This document shows positions 27,194 to 36,211 of a stretch of DNA of 64,000 bases, one piece after another. How positions within the stretch are numbered: the stretch's first letter is position 1; every line of letters begins with the position of its first letter. Location: positions 1,851,001-1,915,000 of the forward strand of contig NZ_CP073653.1 of the NCBI RefSeq assembly GCF_018223745.1, given 5' to 3'. The notes under the pieces were generated by a model. The model did no database searches and was not told the DNA's origin. It saw nothing but the letters and a program-made list of their open reading frames with translations. This DNA is from Clostridium beijerinckii (lineage in GTDB: Bacteria > Bacillota > Clostridia > Clostridiales > Clostridiaceae). Position numbers and translations under genes: made by a program.

Positions 27194-27554
27194 ACTACTC
27201 AATCATATAATTTTAAGCATAATGATAATATTAGCCTTTACGCAAATACTATGTATAAATAATATAAAAAAAGCTAATAATATCAAAGTACACAATTATC
27301 AAAATAAATTTTACGATCATAAAACTTTAAAACAAATTAACAGAGATTTAGATTGCTTAAATGAAAAGAATATTCTTTCTGCTAATGAAAAAGACGGTAA
27401 ATGGTATGTGAAAATAAAAATATCCGGTAGTAAAGATGATCTATTAAATGAGTTGCCTAAATTAAAAAATTATGATGTGAATAACTATATTATAGATAAA
27501 AATAAGGACGAAACCTCTATTATATTAGATATAAGCACTAAGGAAAGTGTTTAA
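27186..27554 (+). CDS. Single-helix membrane protein in the PilO position
   Basis: A 122-residue protein with an N-terminal membrane helix (about 7-26) and an external alpha/beta region ending in WYVKIKISGSKDDLLNELPK and DETSIILDIST, which resembles the ferredoxin-like fold of PilO/GspM. That likeness is by eye only. It is the last gene of the operon. No pilT (retraction ATPase), pilQ or prepilin peptidase follows. Lack of PilQ is expected in a Gram-positive. Confidence 0.55.
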   Translation: MNRLLNHIILSIMIILAFTQILCINNIKKANNIKVHNYQNKFYDHKTLKQINRDLDCLNEKNILSANEKDGKWYVKIKISGSKDDLLNELPKLKNYDVNNYIIDKNKDETSIILDISTKESV

Positions 27555-27875
27555 AAGGCTATAAAATTATAAAATTTTACTGGAAAATAATCAGAAAGAT
27601 TGCAATTATCATTGTCTTTTGATAAAATATGAGTGTTATGTCAACGATTAAGTATATTAGCTTAATATTTGGAAAAAGTTACGCGGTAATTAGGCATATT
27701 AAAAAAATAACAAGTCATTATGATAGTCTGTTTTGTATAATACTAAAGTAATATATTTACTGAATAATATATTACTTTGATGTAATGTTGTTTATTTAGT
27801 AACAAAAAGAATACAGAACATCTTAGAGGTGTTATTTATTATATGTCTTATTTTATAAATTTGGAGGGATCTTTA
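27555..27875 (+). promoter_or_regulatory. Leader region of efp with promoter-like box and hairpin
   Basis: The 321-nt gap holds a perfect TATAAT at 27736-27741 preceded by TTG, with no good -35. An AT-only hairpin follows, AAAGTAATATAT (27745-27756) with its complement (27767-27778). The efp SD is TTGGAGGGA, 8 nt before the ATG. No ORF in this gap is convincing. Confidence 0.45.
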
Positions 27876-28433
27876 ATGATAACAGCAGGAGATATAAGAA
27901 AAGGAACAACGTTTGAATTGGATGGACAAGTATTTACAGTAGTAGAATTTTTACATGTTAAGTCAGGTAAAGGAGCAGCATTCGTAAGAACTAAACTTAG
28001 AAATGTAATTTCAGGTGGAGTTACAGATACAACATTCAACCCAACTACAAAATTACAAGAAGCAGTAATTGAAAGAAAAGAAATGCAATATCTTTATTCA
28101 GATGGAGAATTATATTACTTCATGGATCAAGAAACATATGAGCAAATTCCTTTAAACTATGAAAAAGTTGAAGATGCAATAAGATTCTTAAAAGAAAATA
28201 TGTTTGCAACAATAAAATTCTTTAAAGGTGATGCATTCTCAGTAGAAGCTCCAAACTTTGTTGAATTATTAATAACACAATCTGAACCAGGTGTTAAAGG
28301 AAACACTGCTACTAATGCAATGAAACCAGCTACACTTGAAACAGGTGCGATAGTTAATGTTCCTATGTTTGTTAATGAAGGTGATGTTATAAGAGTAGAC
28401 ACTAGAACTGGCGAATACATGGAAAGAGTTTAA
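27876..28433 (+). CDS. efp: Translation elongation factor P
   Basis: Binds between the P and E sites and relieves ribosome stalling at polyproline stretches. Domain I begins [20 protein letters not shown]. The tip loop [13 protein letters not shown] holds the functional lysine near residue 32. Domains II and III end [17 protein letters not shown]. The ATG at 27876, behind GGAGGG, yields the canonical 185 residues. An ATG at 27843 would add eleven untypical residues. Smooth codon use (many ACA, GAA, GTA) suggests high expression. Confidence 0.97.
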   Translation: MITAGDIRKGTTFELDGQVFTVVEFLHVKSGKGAAFVRTKLRNVISGGVTDTTFNPTTKLQEAVIERKEMQYLYSDGELYYFMDQETYEQIPLNYEKVEDAIRFLKENMFATIKFFKGDAFSVEAPNFVELLITQSEPGVKGNTATNAMKPATLETGAIVNVPMFVNEGDVIRVDTRTGEYMERV

Positions 28434-28440
28434 GCTATAT

Positions 28441-28474
28441 AGTTGCTAAGCGAGAAGCTTAGCAACTTTATTTT
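28441..28474 (+). terminator. Rho-independent terminator after efp
   Basis: Perfect 11-bp stem AGTTGCTAAGC (28441-28451) with 28457-28467, then TTATTTTAT. Confidence 0.88.
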
Positions 28475-28523
28475 ATATTTAATCTCAACATTTTTACAAA
28501 TAAAGAGAAGGAAGTGAAAAGAT

Positions 28524-28889
28524 ATGGAAGAGCTTAGCAAAGAGATTGAAGCTTTAAAAAAGAATTTATCTAAAATAGAAAATAAGGATTATAAAGAATG
28601 TTTTGATAATGTATACTCTATTTTAGAAGTTATGAATCAAAGAATAGAAGAGTTGACTGTAAATCAAGAAACATTGGAAGAAAATATTAGATTTATGGAT
28701 GATGATTTATCAAATATTCAAGATGAACTATTTGAAGAGATGTCTATAGATGAATTAAATGATATCGAAGATGAATATACGGAAATAAACTGTATTCATT
28801 GTAATAAACCAATTTTTATTGAACAATCTACCCTAAGCAATAACGAAGAAATTCCATGTCCTTATTGTAAAAAGAATATAAAAGGATAA
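28524..28889 (+). CDS. CD1247-type protein: coiled coil plus C-terminal zinc ribbon
   Basis: A 121-residue cytoplasmic protein. Residues 1-75 are strongly charged, helical and coiled-coil-like (LSKEIEALKKNLSKIEN). The C-terminus has two CxxC pairs, CIHCNKPIFIE and CPYCKKN, forming a zinc ribbon at about 91-117. I recall proteins of this plan annotated as CD1247 N-terminal domain proteins in clostridia, sited after efp; the function is unknown. GAAGGAAGTG precedes the ATG. It is a single-gene unit between two terminators. Confidence 0.75.
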   Translation: MEELSKEIEALKKNLSKIENKDYKECFDNVYSILEVMNQRIEELTVNQETLEENIRFMDDDLSNIQDELFEEMSIDELNDIEDEYTEINCIHCNKPIFIEQSTLSNNEEIPCPYCKKNIKG

Positions 28890-28910
28890 TTAATTATTAA
28901 ATATATAAAT

Positions 28911-28952
28911 AAAATGGCTATCTTAAAGTTAAATTTAAGATAGCCATTTTTT
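28911..28952 (+). terminator. Strong terminator before the spoIIIA operon
   Basis: Perfect 17-bp stem AAAATGGCTATCTTAAA (28911-28927) with 28934-28950, a 6-nt loop, and a T run. It isolates spoIIIA from upstream transcription, as expected for a compartment-specific operon. Confidence 0.93.
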
Positions 28953-29043
28953 AATTTACATATTTTTATTATAATTCAGTAATATTTTGGGGAGATATTA
29001 AATATTAATTAATTAAGAGAACGATGGAGGAGGCAGTGGAGTT

Positions 29044-29964
29044 TTGATTGGTGAAGAAGAGATAGTAGGAATTTTTCCAACTAAAATAGGCAATTTACTT
29101 AAGGATAGGCTTAATAAAGAACAGGTATATGAGCTTAGAATTAAAATTGGGAAACCAATTTTAGTTTACTCAAAATATGGAGAAAGTATTATTAATTATA
29201 TTTCTACAAAGGAAGATATGAAAAGTATTATGCAAAAAGTTTCCAATTATTCATTATATGCCTATGAAGAAGATATAAGGCAAGGATTTATAACAATTAA
29301 AGGTGGACATAGGATCGGCATAGCTGGTGAATGTGTAATGGAAAAGGGTGAAGTAAAGACTATACGAAATATTTCATCTGTAAATATAAGAATTTGCAGA
29401 GAAGTAATTGGATGTTCAAATAAGGTTATGAAATATATTACATCAGCATATAAAGTTTATAATACTATAATAATTTCTCCACCTAAATGTGGAAAGACAA
29501 CAATTTTACGAGACATAGCTAGAAATATATCAAGTGGAATGCCATCTTTGGGGATTGCTGGTAAGAAGGTGGCGGTGATAGATGAACGAAGTGAAATAGG
29601 AGCCTGCTATTTTGGAATTCCTCAAAGCGATTTAGGAATCAGAACAGATGTATTAGATAACTGTTTAAAAAGAGAAGGGTTAATCATGGCAATTAGAAGT
29701 CTTTCTCCGGAAGTACTAATTTGCGATGAAATAGGCACTAAGGGAGATGTAGAAGCACTTATTATGGCGTTCAATTCTGGCGTAAATATAATAACAACAA
29801 TCCATGGTTTTACAATAGAAGATCTATATAAGAGAAGGGTCCTTAGTGACTTATTAGATAATGAGATTTTGGAAAGAGTAATAATATTAAGTAATAGAAA
29901 TGGTATTGGAACAGTTGAAAATGTGTATAGCATAAAAGGAGGTGAGAGTATGTGCTTAAATTAA
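29044..29964 (+). CDS. spoIIIAA: Stage III sporulation protein AA, ATPase
   Basis: Mother-cell ATPase related to secretion ATPases that powers the SpoIIIA-SpoIIQ channel joining mother cell and forespore. It starts at TTG 29044 behind GGAGGAGGCAG. Walker A PPKCGKTT is at about 146-153, Walker B is in EVLICDEIGTKGDVEAL near 222-238, and VIDERSEIG lies between. The 306 residues are normal. It heads an eight-gene operon, which in Bacillus is transcribed by sigma-E. A clear sigma-E promoter was not resolved in the 90 nt upstream. Confidence 0.96.
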   Translation: MIGEEEIVGIFPTKIGNLLKDRLNKEQVYELRIKIGKPILVYSKYGESIINYISTKEDMKSIMQKVSNYSLYAYEEDIRQGFITIKGGHRIGIAGECVMEKGEVKTIRNISSVNIRICREVIGCSNKVMKYITSAYKVYNTIIISPPKCGKTTILRDIARNISSGMPSLGIAGKKVAVIDERSEIGACYFGIPQSDLGIRTDVLDNCLKREGLIMAIRSLSPEVLICDEIGTKGDVEALIMAFNSGVNIITTIHGFTIEDLYKRRVLSDLLDNEILERVIILSNRNGIGTVENVYSIKGGESMCLN

Positions 29965-30470
29965 TTCTTATAGTATGCATATTTATTATAAGCACATATA
30001 TAGGATTTGCATATGGAGAAACTTTCAAGAAAAGGCAGGAGCAGCTTAAAGAGATATTGAAATCTTTAACAATTCTCCAAAATGATATAGTTTATGGAAC
30101 AACTCCTTTGCCTGAAGCTTTAGGAAATTTATCACATAAAGTGTGCAAGCCTCTGAGCAATTTTATTGAATTAGTGGTTAATAGATTACTAAAAGGGAAT
30201 GTAGAAAGCGTATATGAAGCAGCATTAGAGGAGTTTGAAGTGTTGGAAAATGAATTTTATCTTGAACGTGATGACAGAAAGATAATGTCAGATTTTTTTA
30301 AGTCTCTTGGAGAATCAGGTGTTTATGGACAAGAAAAAATATTCTTATTGGCGATTGAAGGAATAAAAATAAATCTAAGTGATGCAGAGGAAAATGCAAA
30401 GAAGAATACAAAGCTTTATAGATATCTTGGAGTATGTTTGGGAGCAATGATAATCATATTTATGATATGA
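29952..30470 (+). CDS. spoIIIAB: Stage III sporulation protein AB
   Basis: Membrane protein related to GspF, the platform of type II secretion, acting in the SpoIIIA complex. It starts at GTG 29952 behind AGGAGGTGAGA, overlapping spoIIIAA by 13 nt. One helix lies at each end (about 1-19 and 153-172), and the middle is helical (GETFKKRQEQLKEILKSL). The 172 residues match the family. Confidence 0.93.
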   Translation: MLKLILIVCIFIISTYIGFAYGETFKKRQEQLKEILKSLTILQNDIVYGTTPLPEALGNLSHKVCKPLSNFIELVVNRLLKGNVESVYEAALEEFEVLENEFYLERDDRKIMSDFFKSLGESGVYGQEKIFLLAIEGIKINLSDAEENAKKNTKLYRYLGVCLGAMIIIFMI

Positions 30471-30534
30471 GGTCATTATAAATAATTTATAATAGCTAAA
30501 ATAATTATACTAAATAAGGATTGGAGGAAGATAA

Positions 30535-30732
30535 ATGCATGATATAACTATACTTTTTAAAATTGGAGGAGCTGGGATACTTTTAGTAGTATTAGATAAG
30601 GTTCTTACTAGCAGTGGAAAAGGTGAGATTGCAGCTATAACAAATATTGCAGGAGTTGTAATAATTCTGCTTATGATAGTTTCGATCATAGGGGATTTAT
30701 TTAGTACTGTTAAAACTATGTTTGTAATGTAG
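30535..30732 (+). CDS. spoIIIAC: Stage III sporulation protein AC
   Basis: Very short membrane protein of 65 residues with two helices, beginning MHDITILFKIGGAGILLVVL and containing a KGEIAAITNIAGVVIILLM segment typical of SpoIIIAC. TTGGAGGAAG precedes the ATG. The 64-nt gap before it is the largest early gap in the operon. spoIIIAD, a related protein, begins 2 nt after the stop. Confidence 0.93.
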   Translation: MHDITILFKIGGAGILLVVLDKVLTSSGKGEIAAITNIAGVVIILLMIVSIIGDLFSTVKTMFVM

Positions 30733-30734
30733 GG

Positions 30735-31127
30735 ATGCAGATTATGTTAATAGTAAAAATTGTAGGCATAGCGTTTATAACATTATTTATTATGCTATTA
30801 TTCAAGCAATCTAAAAATGAATTAAATACATTCCTTGTTCTAACTGCGGGTGCATTAATTCTTCTTATTATGATAGAGCCACTTAGACAAGTGATAGACT
30901 TTGTAAAAGAAATTGCAGATAAAGCCAATATTGATATGGTCTATATTGGAATAGTACTCAAGATTTTGGCTATAGCATATATAGCATCATTTTCAAGTGC
31001 ATTATGTAAGGATGCTAATGCCGATAGCCTTGCGACTCAAATAGATTTATCAGGTAAAATAATGATTTTAGTACTAGCAATTCCGATACTTATGGCAGTA
31101 TTAAATTCTATATTGCAGATAATGTAG
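30735..31127 (+). CDS. spoIIIAD: Stage III sporulation protein AD
   Basis: Membrane protein of 130 residues with about four helices. It shares an AC/AD family domain with SpoIIIAC. Segments LVLTAGALILLIMIEPLRQV and SFSSALCKDANADSLATQID are typical. The start codon is the ATG at 30735, just after the spoIIIAC stop, so translation is probably coupled. Confidence 0.93.
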   Translation: MQIMLIVKIVGIAFITLFIMLLFKQSKNELNTFLVLTAGALILLIMIEPLRQVIDFVKEIADKANIDMVYIGIVLKILAIAYIASFSSALCKDANADSLATQIDLSGKIMILVLAIPILMAVLNSILQIM

Positions 31128-31137
31128 GTGTTTATAT

Positions 31138-32427
31138 ATGAAGATGATAAAAAGAGTTACGTTTATAGTATTAATGAGCCTTATGATTAACATATTTATT
31201 TCGGCTGTGACAGGTGATTCTTTTATTGAATCGAGAACTATTTATGCGGCAGAAGTAAATAATAAAGTTGATATTGAAACAGGTAATAACACAAACTTTT
31301 ATGATAAGAATAAAAGTAAACAATCTTCTGAAAATGAAGTTAACATAGATGAATTAGGGGGAAGTGCGAAAGAAGAAATTAATTCGCTATATGAATATAT
31401 AAGCAAAATGAAAACAGATGTTGAGCTCATGAATAATTTAAATCCAGTTGAATATGTCAAAACTTATATCAAAGAAGGTAAAGGGAATCTTTCAATTGAT
31501 ACACTTCTAAAAGCAGCATTAAGCATAATATTTAAAGAAGTGAAAAGTGTATTATCTTTAGTAATATCAATAGTTACAATAGCAATAATATGTTCACTAC
31601 TAAAAAATCTACAAGATGCATTTTCAGGTGAAAGTATATCCCAAGTAGCATTTTATGCATGCTACGCCTTAATAATAATGGTGTTATCAAAGAGTTTTAT
31701 AATTTCAATTTCAGTTGCTAAAGATGTAATAAATAATATTTCAGATTTTATGAGTGCGCTTCTCCCTATTCTTGTGACTATGATTTCTCTTGCTGGAGGA
31801 ATAGCAGCGGCTACTACATTAGATCCTATAGTACTTGGTGCAGTTGTATTTATACCTAAAGTTTATTCCAATGTGATAATTCCAATGATATTAATGGGAT
31901 TTGTATTAGAATTTGCGAATAACATATCAGCAGAGCATAAAATAAATAATTTGTGTAAGTTGTTTAAGCAAATCATCATATGGTTTCAGGGAATCATAGT
32001 AACAATTTTTATAGGATTATTAACGATTAGAGGGATTACATCAACTACGATTGATGCAGTAACACTAAAGACGGCAAAATTCGCTGTAGACAACTTTATT
32101 CCTATTGTTGGAAAAGCCTTTTCGGATGCGATTACTTCTGTTGCTGGATATTCACTTATAATAAAAAACGCTATAAGTTCAATAGGGTTAGTTGTAATTA
32201 TCTTAATTCTCTTACACCCCCTTATTAAGTTAGTTCTTATAGAGTTTATATATAAATTATCAGCGGCATTAATAGAACCAATAAGCGATTCTAGAATAAC
32301 GAAGTCATTGGAGGCAGCGGGAAGTTCCATGATGCTTATAATATCATGTGTATTAACTGTAAGCTTTATGTTTTTTATATTAATAGGTATCATGGCATCC
32401 ACTGGTAGGTTTATAGTTGGAGGATAA
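31138..32427 (+). CDS. spoIIIAE: Stage III sporulation protein AE
   Basis: Large multi-helix membrane protein of the forespore channel. A signal-like helix (about 7-22) is followed by a hydrophilic external region (about 30-115, with NINSLYEYISK-like helices), then roughly seven or more membrane helices from about 130 on. Family segments include LPILVTMISLAGGIAAATTLDP and AKFAVDNFIPIVGKAFSDA. The 429 residues are slightly above the usual 400. It starts 10 nt after spoIIIAD. Confidence 0.93.
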   Translation: MKMIKRVTFIVLMSLMINIFISAVTGDSFIESRTIYAAEVNNKVDIETGNNTNFYDKNKSKQSSENEVNIDELGGSAKEEINSLYEYISKMKTDVELMNNLNPVEYVKTYIKEGKGNLSIDTLLKAALSIIFKEVKSVLSLVISIVTIAIICSLLKNLQDAFSGESISQVAFYACYALIIMVLSKSFIISISVAKDVINNISDFMSALLPILVTMISLAGGIAAATTLDPIVLGAVVFIPKVYSNVIIPMILMGFVLEFANNISAEHKINNLCKLFKQIIIWFQGIIVTIFIGLLTIRGITSTTIDAVTLKTAKFAVDNFIPIVGKAFSDAITSVAGYSLIIKNAISSIGLVVIILILLHPLIKLVLIEFIYKLSAALIEPISDSRITKSLEAAGSSMMLIISCVLTVSFMFFILIGIMASTGRFIVGG

Positions 32428-32433
32428 AATAAT

Positions 32434-33033
32434 ATGTTTATGGAAGCTTTAAAAAAATTTGTAATTACCCTTGTGACTGTTCTTATATTTATGAGCGCTG
32501 TAGAGATGATTGCTCCTAGTAAGATGAAGAAATATATAAAATTTGTCTTGGGATTAATACTAATAACAATTATATTAAATCCAATATTGCAAATTGTAGA
32601 AGGTGGAGAAAAAAACTTTACAGATGTAATTAATAATTATGAACAAGCATTTTCAAAAGATAGAGATACAGCTAATTTTGAAAGTATAAATACATTAAGC
32701 AAAAGTAATACAGATGATGAGAGAAAAAAAGCATTTGTAGCCAACTTTAATAAAAATTGTGATAACATTTTAAAAAATAATTTCAAAGAGATGAACTTTA
32801 AGAGCGAAGTTGATTGTGATGTGGATTTTAGTAAAGTAGCTATAAATGTAAAGAAACTTAGGATAGGTGTAAGTAGTAATAAAATAAATAAAATAAAAAA
32901 AATAGTAATAAGCAAAGGTGCAGATGAAAATAACGAAGGAAAAAATGCGGAATATAGTGAAATAGCTGATTTTGCAAGCAATGAATTAAACATTCCAAAG
33001 GAGAAAATAGAAGTATATGGATTAGAGGAGTAG
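32434..33033 (+). CDS. spoIIIAF: Stage III sporulation protein AF
   Basis: Membrane protein with two N-terminal helices (about 9-26 and 33-51) and a soluble ring-building-motif-like domain (about 110-199). The N-terminus has VEMIAPSKMKKYIKFVLGL, a SpoIIIAF signature. The 199 residues match. It starts 6 nt after spoIIIAE. Confidence 0.91.
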   Translation: MFMEALKKFVITLVTVLIFMSAVEMIAPSKMKKYIKFVLGLILITIILNPILQIVEGGEKNFTDVINNYEQAFSKDRDTANFESINTLSKSNTDDERKKAFVANFNKNCDNILKNNFKEMNFKSEVDCDVDFSKVAINVKKLRIGVSSNKINKIKKIVISKGADENNEGKNAEYSEIADFASNELNIPKEKIEVYGLEE

Positions 33034-33044
33034 GAGGTATATAT

Positions 33045-33665
33045 ATGGATAAAGATAAATTTAAAAAAGAATTTAGCAAAATACTAGAGCAGAAAAAGAT
33101 GAAAAGTCTTATAGCAGTTTGTATAATACTTGCATTTATACTTATTGCTATGAATGTATTTTCATCTGGCAACAATAATTTTAGCAGCAATAAACTATCA
33201 TCTACCGCAGCTAAAACAAATGCAGAAAATGTAGATGATACTAAAATAAATAATGAATCAGATGAAAAAAATTATGAAGAAAAACAAAAAAATGATTTAA
33301 AAAACATATTAAAGAAAATGAATGGAGTTGGTGATGTTGAGGTAATGATGTCTTTTGAAAATGGGGGAGAAAAAGTTCCGGCGTATGATAATAATAATCA
33401 AAAGTCAACTACAGAGGAAAATGATACCGAGGGTGGAAAAAGAGTTACAAATCAAGACACAGATACGTCAAAAACTGTAATGACAACATCTGATGGGAAT
33501 AATGAACCATTTATTTTGAAAACCTATAAGCCTAAAATTACTGGGATAATAATACTTGCAGAAGGTGCTGACAATAGCAAGATAAAATATGGAATAGAAC
33601 AAGCTGTGTCAAAACTATATAACTTAAGTTTAGATAAGGTTAATGTATATAGCATGAAGAAGTAG
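33045..33665 (+). CDS. spoIIIAG: Stage III sporulation protein AG
   Basis: Bitopic protein that forms a large oligomeric ring in the intermembrane space between mother cell and forespore. It has one helix at about 24-41, an Asn/Ser/Lys-rich linker, then the ring-building domain with LKNILKKMNGVGDVEVMMSF and TGIIILAEGADNSKIKYGIE, typical of SpoIIIAG. The 206 residues match. GTAGGAGGTAT lies before the ATG. Confidence 0.94.
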   Translation: MDKDKFKKEFSKILEQKKMKSLIAVCIILAFILIAMNVFSSGNNNFSSNKLSSTAAKTNAENVDDTKINNESDEKNYEEKQKNDLKNILKKMNGVGDVEVMMSFENGGEKVPAYDNNNQKSTTEENDTEGGKRVTNQDTDTSKTVMTTSDGNNEPFILKTYKPKITGIIILAEGADNSKIKYGIEQAVSKLYNLSLDKVNVYSMKK

Positions 33666-33704
33666 CATATAATTTTATAGAAAAAGAATGGGAGGAAGAA
33701 TATT

Positions 33705-34220
33705 ATGACAAAGAAACAATGTGGGATTATATTTACATTATTAGCATTAATATTATGTGTAGGAATGCTAGCAGCAAAACTTAATAACGGAGGGCTAAAT
33801 GATCCAACAGATTTAAGCCAGGTTTTATCTACTGATCAATCAAAAACTGAACAAGATACACAGGCTTTAAGTCAACAAAATTATTTTTATGATGCGCGAA
33901 GCGAAAGAGATCAACAGGATTCAACTACAATACAAACTTTAAATTCAATAATTTCAGATGCAAATACATCAAAGGAGCAAAAGGATCAAGCAACAAAAGA
34001 GTTAACACAAAAAACAATGACAAAAGATAGTGAAGGAAGAATAGAATTAAGTATCAAAAATAAAGGTTATGAGGATGCTTTATGTATGTTACAATCAGAT
34101 AAAGCAACAGTAATTGTTAAATCACCTAATGAACTTCAAGAAAGTGAAACTGTGGCTATACAAGAAATAGTTCAAGAGATATCAAAAATTAAAGACGTAA
34201 TAATACAAGTACAAAAATAG
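33705..34220 (+). CDS. spoIIIAH: Stage III sporulation protein AH
   Basis: Mother-cell partner of forespore SpoIIQ, forming the interlocking ring of the channel. One helix lies at about 7-24. An external helical linker with DARSERDQQDSTTIQTLNSI follows, and the C-terminal YscJ-like domain has DALCMLQSDKATVIVKSP. The 171 residues are shorter than Bacillus SpoIIIAH (about 218) but typical of clostridia. GGGAGGAAG precedes the ATG. Last gene of the operon. Confidence 0.93.
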   Translation: MTKKQCGIIFTLLALILCVGMLAAKLNNGGLNDPTDLSQVLSTDQSKTEQDTQALSQQNYFYDARSERDQQDSTTIQTLNSIISDANTSKEQKDQATKELTQKTMTKDSEGRIELSIKNKGYEDALCMLQSDKATVIVKSPNELQESETVAIQEIVQEISKIKDVIIQVQK

Positions 34221-34239
34221 TATAAAAACCATAATATAT

Positions 34240-34268
34240 TTGTAATGTTAAATTATATTTGATATAAT
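34240..34268 (+). promoter_or_regulatory. Sigma-A type promoter of the asp23-family gene
   Basis: TTGTAA (34240-34245), exactly 17 nt, then a perfect TATAAT (34263-34268), 53 nt before the ATG. It sits after spoIIIAH, so vegetative expression of the next gene need not depend on the sporulation operon. Confidence 0.78.
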
Positions 34269-34321
34269 GAACACAAGATTATCATGTTTTGTTATCACAA
34301 AACCTAGGAGGTTAAAGTAAC

Positions 34322-34702
34322 ATGGAAGATTTAGTTAGAGAAGAAAATATCGGAGTAGTTAAAATTTCTGATGAGGTAGTAAGCGTTATTGCAGGAATTG
34401 CTGCTCAGGAGATTGATGGAATATTAGATGCTCAAATGGGTGTTGCAAACAACTTAACAAACATATTTAAAGGTAAAAAGAACACCGCTAAAGCAAGTAA
34501 AGTTACTCTAGAAGAAGATAAAGCAATTATAGATATGAACGTATCAGTTGAATATGGTAAAAAAATAATGGAAGTTGTGCCTCAGGTGCAAGATAATGTT
34601 AAGAAAACCGTGGAAGCTATGACGGGACTATATGTTGAAGCCGTTAATATCTATGTTCAGAATATTTATATATCAAAAAAGGAAGAAAGTGAATCTAACT
34701 AG
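34322..34702 (+). CDS. Asp23/Gls24 family envelope stress protein (YqhY)
   Basis: Asp23 family protein of 126 residues. The core has GVVKISDEVVSVIAGIAAQEI, then VAVNVSVEYG-like text here as IDMNVSVEYGKKIMEVVPQV, and AMTGLYVEAVNIYVQNI. The Bacillus relative YqhY lies in the same position between spoIIIAH/acc genes and nusB and influences fatty acid synthesis. Here the accBC genes are absent. CTAGGAGGTTA precedes the ATG. Confidence 0.92.
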   Translation: MEDLVREENIGVVKISDEVVSVIAGIAAQEIDGILDAQMGVANNLTNIFKGKKNTAKASKVTLEEDKAIIDMNVSVEYGKKIMEVVPQVQDNVKKTVEAMTGLYVEAVNIYVQNIYISKKEESESN

Positions 34703-34711
34703 TTTGATTTT

Positions 34712-34741
34712 CACCCTCTGAAGCTTTCAGAGGGTGTTTCT
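34712..34741 (+). terminator. Terminator after the asp23-family gene
   Basis: Stem CACCCTCTGA (34712-34721) with TCAGAGGGTG (34727-34736), then TTTCT. It has the strongest G+C content of the hairpins in the window. Confidence 0.88.
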
Positions 34742-34760
34742 ATGCTGAAATTAACCAAGG

Positions 34761-34788
34761 TTTAAAAGAAAGCAAAAGTGTGTATAAT
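34761..34788 (+). promoter_or_regulatory. Probable promoter of nusB
   Basis: A perfect TATAAT at 34783-34788 lies 45 nt before the nusB ATG. TTTAAA at 34761-34766 is a weak -35 at 16-nt spacing. Confidence 0.55.
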
Positions 34789-34833
34789 GATAAATGTACA
34801 TAATTAACTATGATACATATTTAGGAGGAATAT

Positions 34834-35235
34834 ATGAACAGAAAATTATCAAGGGAAAAGGCTATGGAGTTACTATTTGGAATGACTTTGAGCAAAGATA
34901 CAATGGAAGATGCAGTGGAAGCATTTGTAGAGAATTATGAAGGGGATATAAAAGAGATTGACTTAACATATGTAAAACAAGTGTTAATTGGTGTAAGCAA
35001 TAATAAAGAAGCAATTGACAAAGTTATACAAGAGAATTTACATAACTGGAAAATTGAAAGAATATCTAAAGTTAATTTAAGCATTTTAAGAATTGCAACA
35101 TACGAATTATTATATGATAAGGAAGTACCAAGAGGTGTTGCAATCAACGAAGCTTTAGAAATTACAAGAAGATATTCAGATGAAAAAAGTGTATCGTTTA
35201 TAAACGGAGTACTAGATAAGATTAAGCAGGACTAA
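34834..35235 (+). CDS. nusB: Transcription antitermination protein NusB
   Basis: RNA-binding factor that joins NusE (ribosomal S10) at boxA for rRNA antitermination. The all-helical family domain shows [17 protein letters not shown] and, near the C-terminus, [19 protein letters not shown] and [10 protein letters not shown]. The 133 residues match. TAGGAGGAAT precedes the ATG. folD follows after 127 nt. Confidence 0.95.
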   Translation: MNRKLSREKAMELLFGMTLSKDTMEDAVEAFVENYEGDIKEIDLTYVKQVLIGVSNNKEAIDKVIQENLHNWKIERISKVNLSILRIATYELLYDKEVPRGVAINEALEITRRYSDEKSVSFINGVLDKIKQD

Positions 35236-35362
35236 TTTTTATATACTAATACATTTTAAATATACATGATTTATAATTTAATTATGTTTAGAATATTTGC
35301 AATAAAGATACTTAAAATTATATAAAATAGGATTACAAAGTGAAAGTAGGTAGAATGATAAA

Positions 35363-36211
35363 ATGGGGCAAATTATTAATGGTAAAGAAGTTGCATTAAA
35401 AGTGAAAGAAGAAATAAAAAATTTTGTTAATAATAGAAAAGAAAAAAATCTTCAAGTTCCTAAAATTGCATCAATATTAGTTGGAAATGATGGTGGATCT
35501 ATTTATTATATGGGCAGTCAAGAGAAAGTAGCTAATTCTCTTGGAGTTGAGTTTCTAAAATTAACTTTACCAGAAACTTGCAATGACGAAGATGTTATAG
35601 CAGAAATACATAAATTAAATGAAGATAATAATATTCATGGAATTATTCTACAGTTGCCACTTCCGAATAATTTTGATGAAAAGAAAATTATCAAGCAAAT
35701 ATCTCCTAATAAGGATATTGATTGTCTTACATTTGAGAGTCAAGGAAAACTATATATGGGAGAGCCAAAATTTTTACCTTGTACACCTAATTCAGTAATT
35801 ACCTTAATTAAAAGTCTAAACATAGATATTGTAGGGAAGAATGTTGTAGTCCTTGGAAGAAGCAACATAGTTGGAAAGCCAGTAGCTCAGCTTTTATTGA
35901 ATGAAAATGCAACAGTTACAATTTGTCATTCAAAAACTAAGAATCTAAGAGAAGTTTGCAAGAATGCAGATATTTTGGTAGTAGCTATAGGAAGACCAAA
36001 ATTCATTGATGATACATACGTAAATGAAAATGCGATTGTAATAGATGTTGGAACATCATCTTTTGAGGGTAAAATAACTGGAGATGTAAATTTTGATAAG
36101 GTAATAGATAAATGTAGATACTTAACTCCAGTTCCAGGTGGAGTTGGCTCGTTAACAACTACTTTATTAATAAAAAATGCATGTGAGGCTTTACAGGAAA
36201 ATGAATATTAA
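35363..36211 (+). CDS. folD: FolD, methylene-THF dehydrogenase / methenyl-THF cyclohydrolase
   Basis: Bifunctional enzyme of one-carbon metabolism that interconverts 5,10-methylene- and 10-formyl-tetrahydrofolate. The 282 residues begin [35 protein letters not shown] segment near 52 includes the catalytic lysine of the Y-x3-K motif. GIILQLPLP near 93 and the NADP-binding [13 protein letters not shown] near 164 follow. The C-terminal [14 protein letters not shown] closes the signature. The end overlaps xseA by 11 nt. Confidence 0.96.
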   Translation: MGQIINGKEVALKVKEEIKNFVNNRKEKNLQVPKIASILVGNDGGSIYYMGSQEKVANSLGVEFLKLTLPETCNDEDVIAEIHKLNEDNNIHGIILQLPLPNNFDEKKIIKQISPNKDIDCLTFESQGKLYMGEPKFLPCTPNSVITLIKSLNIDIVGKNVVVLGRSNIVGKPVAQLLLNENATVTICHSKTKNLREVCKNADILVVAIGRPKFIDDTYVNENAIVIDVGTSSFEGKITGDVNFDKVIDKCRYLTPVPGGVGSLTTTLLIKNACEALQENEY

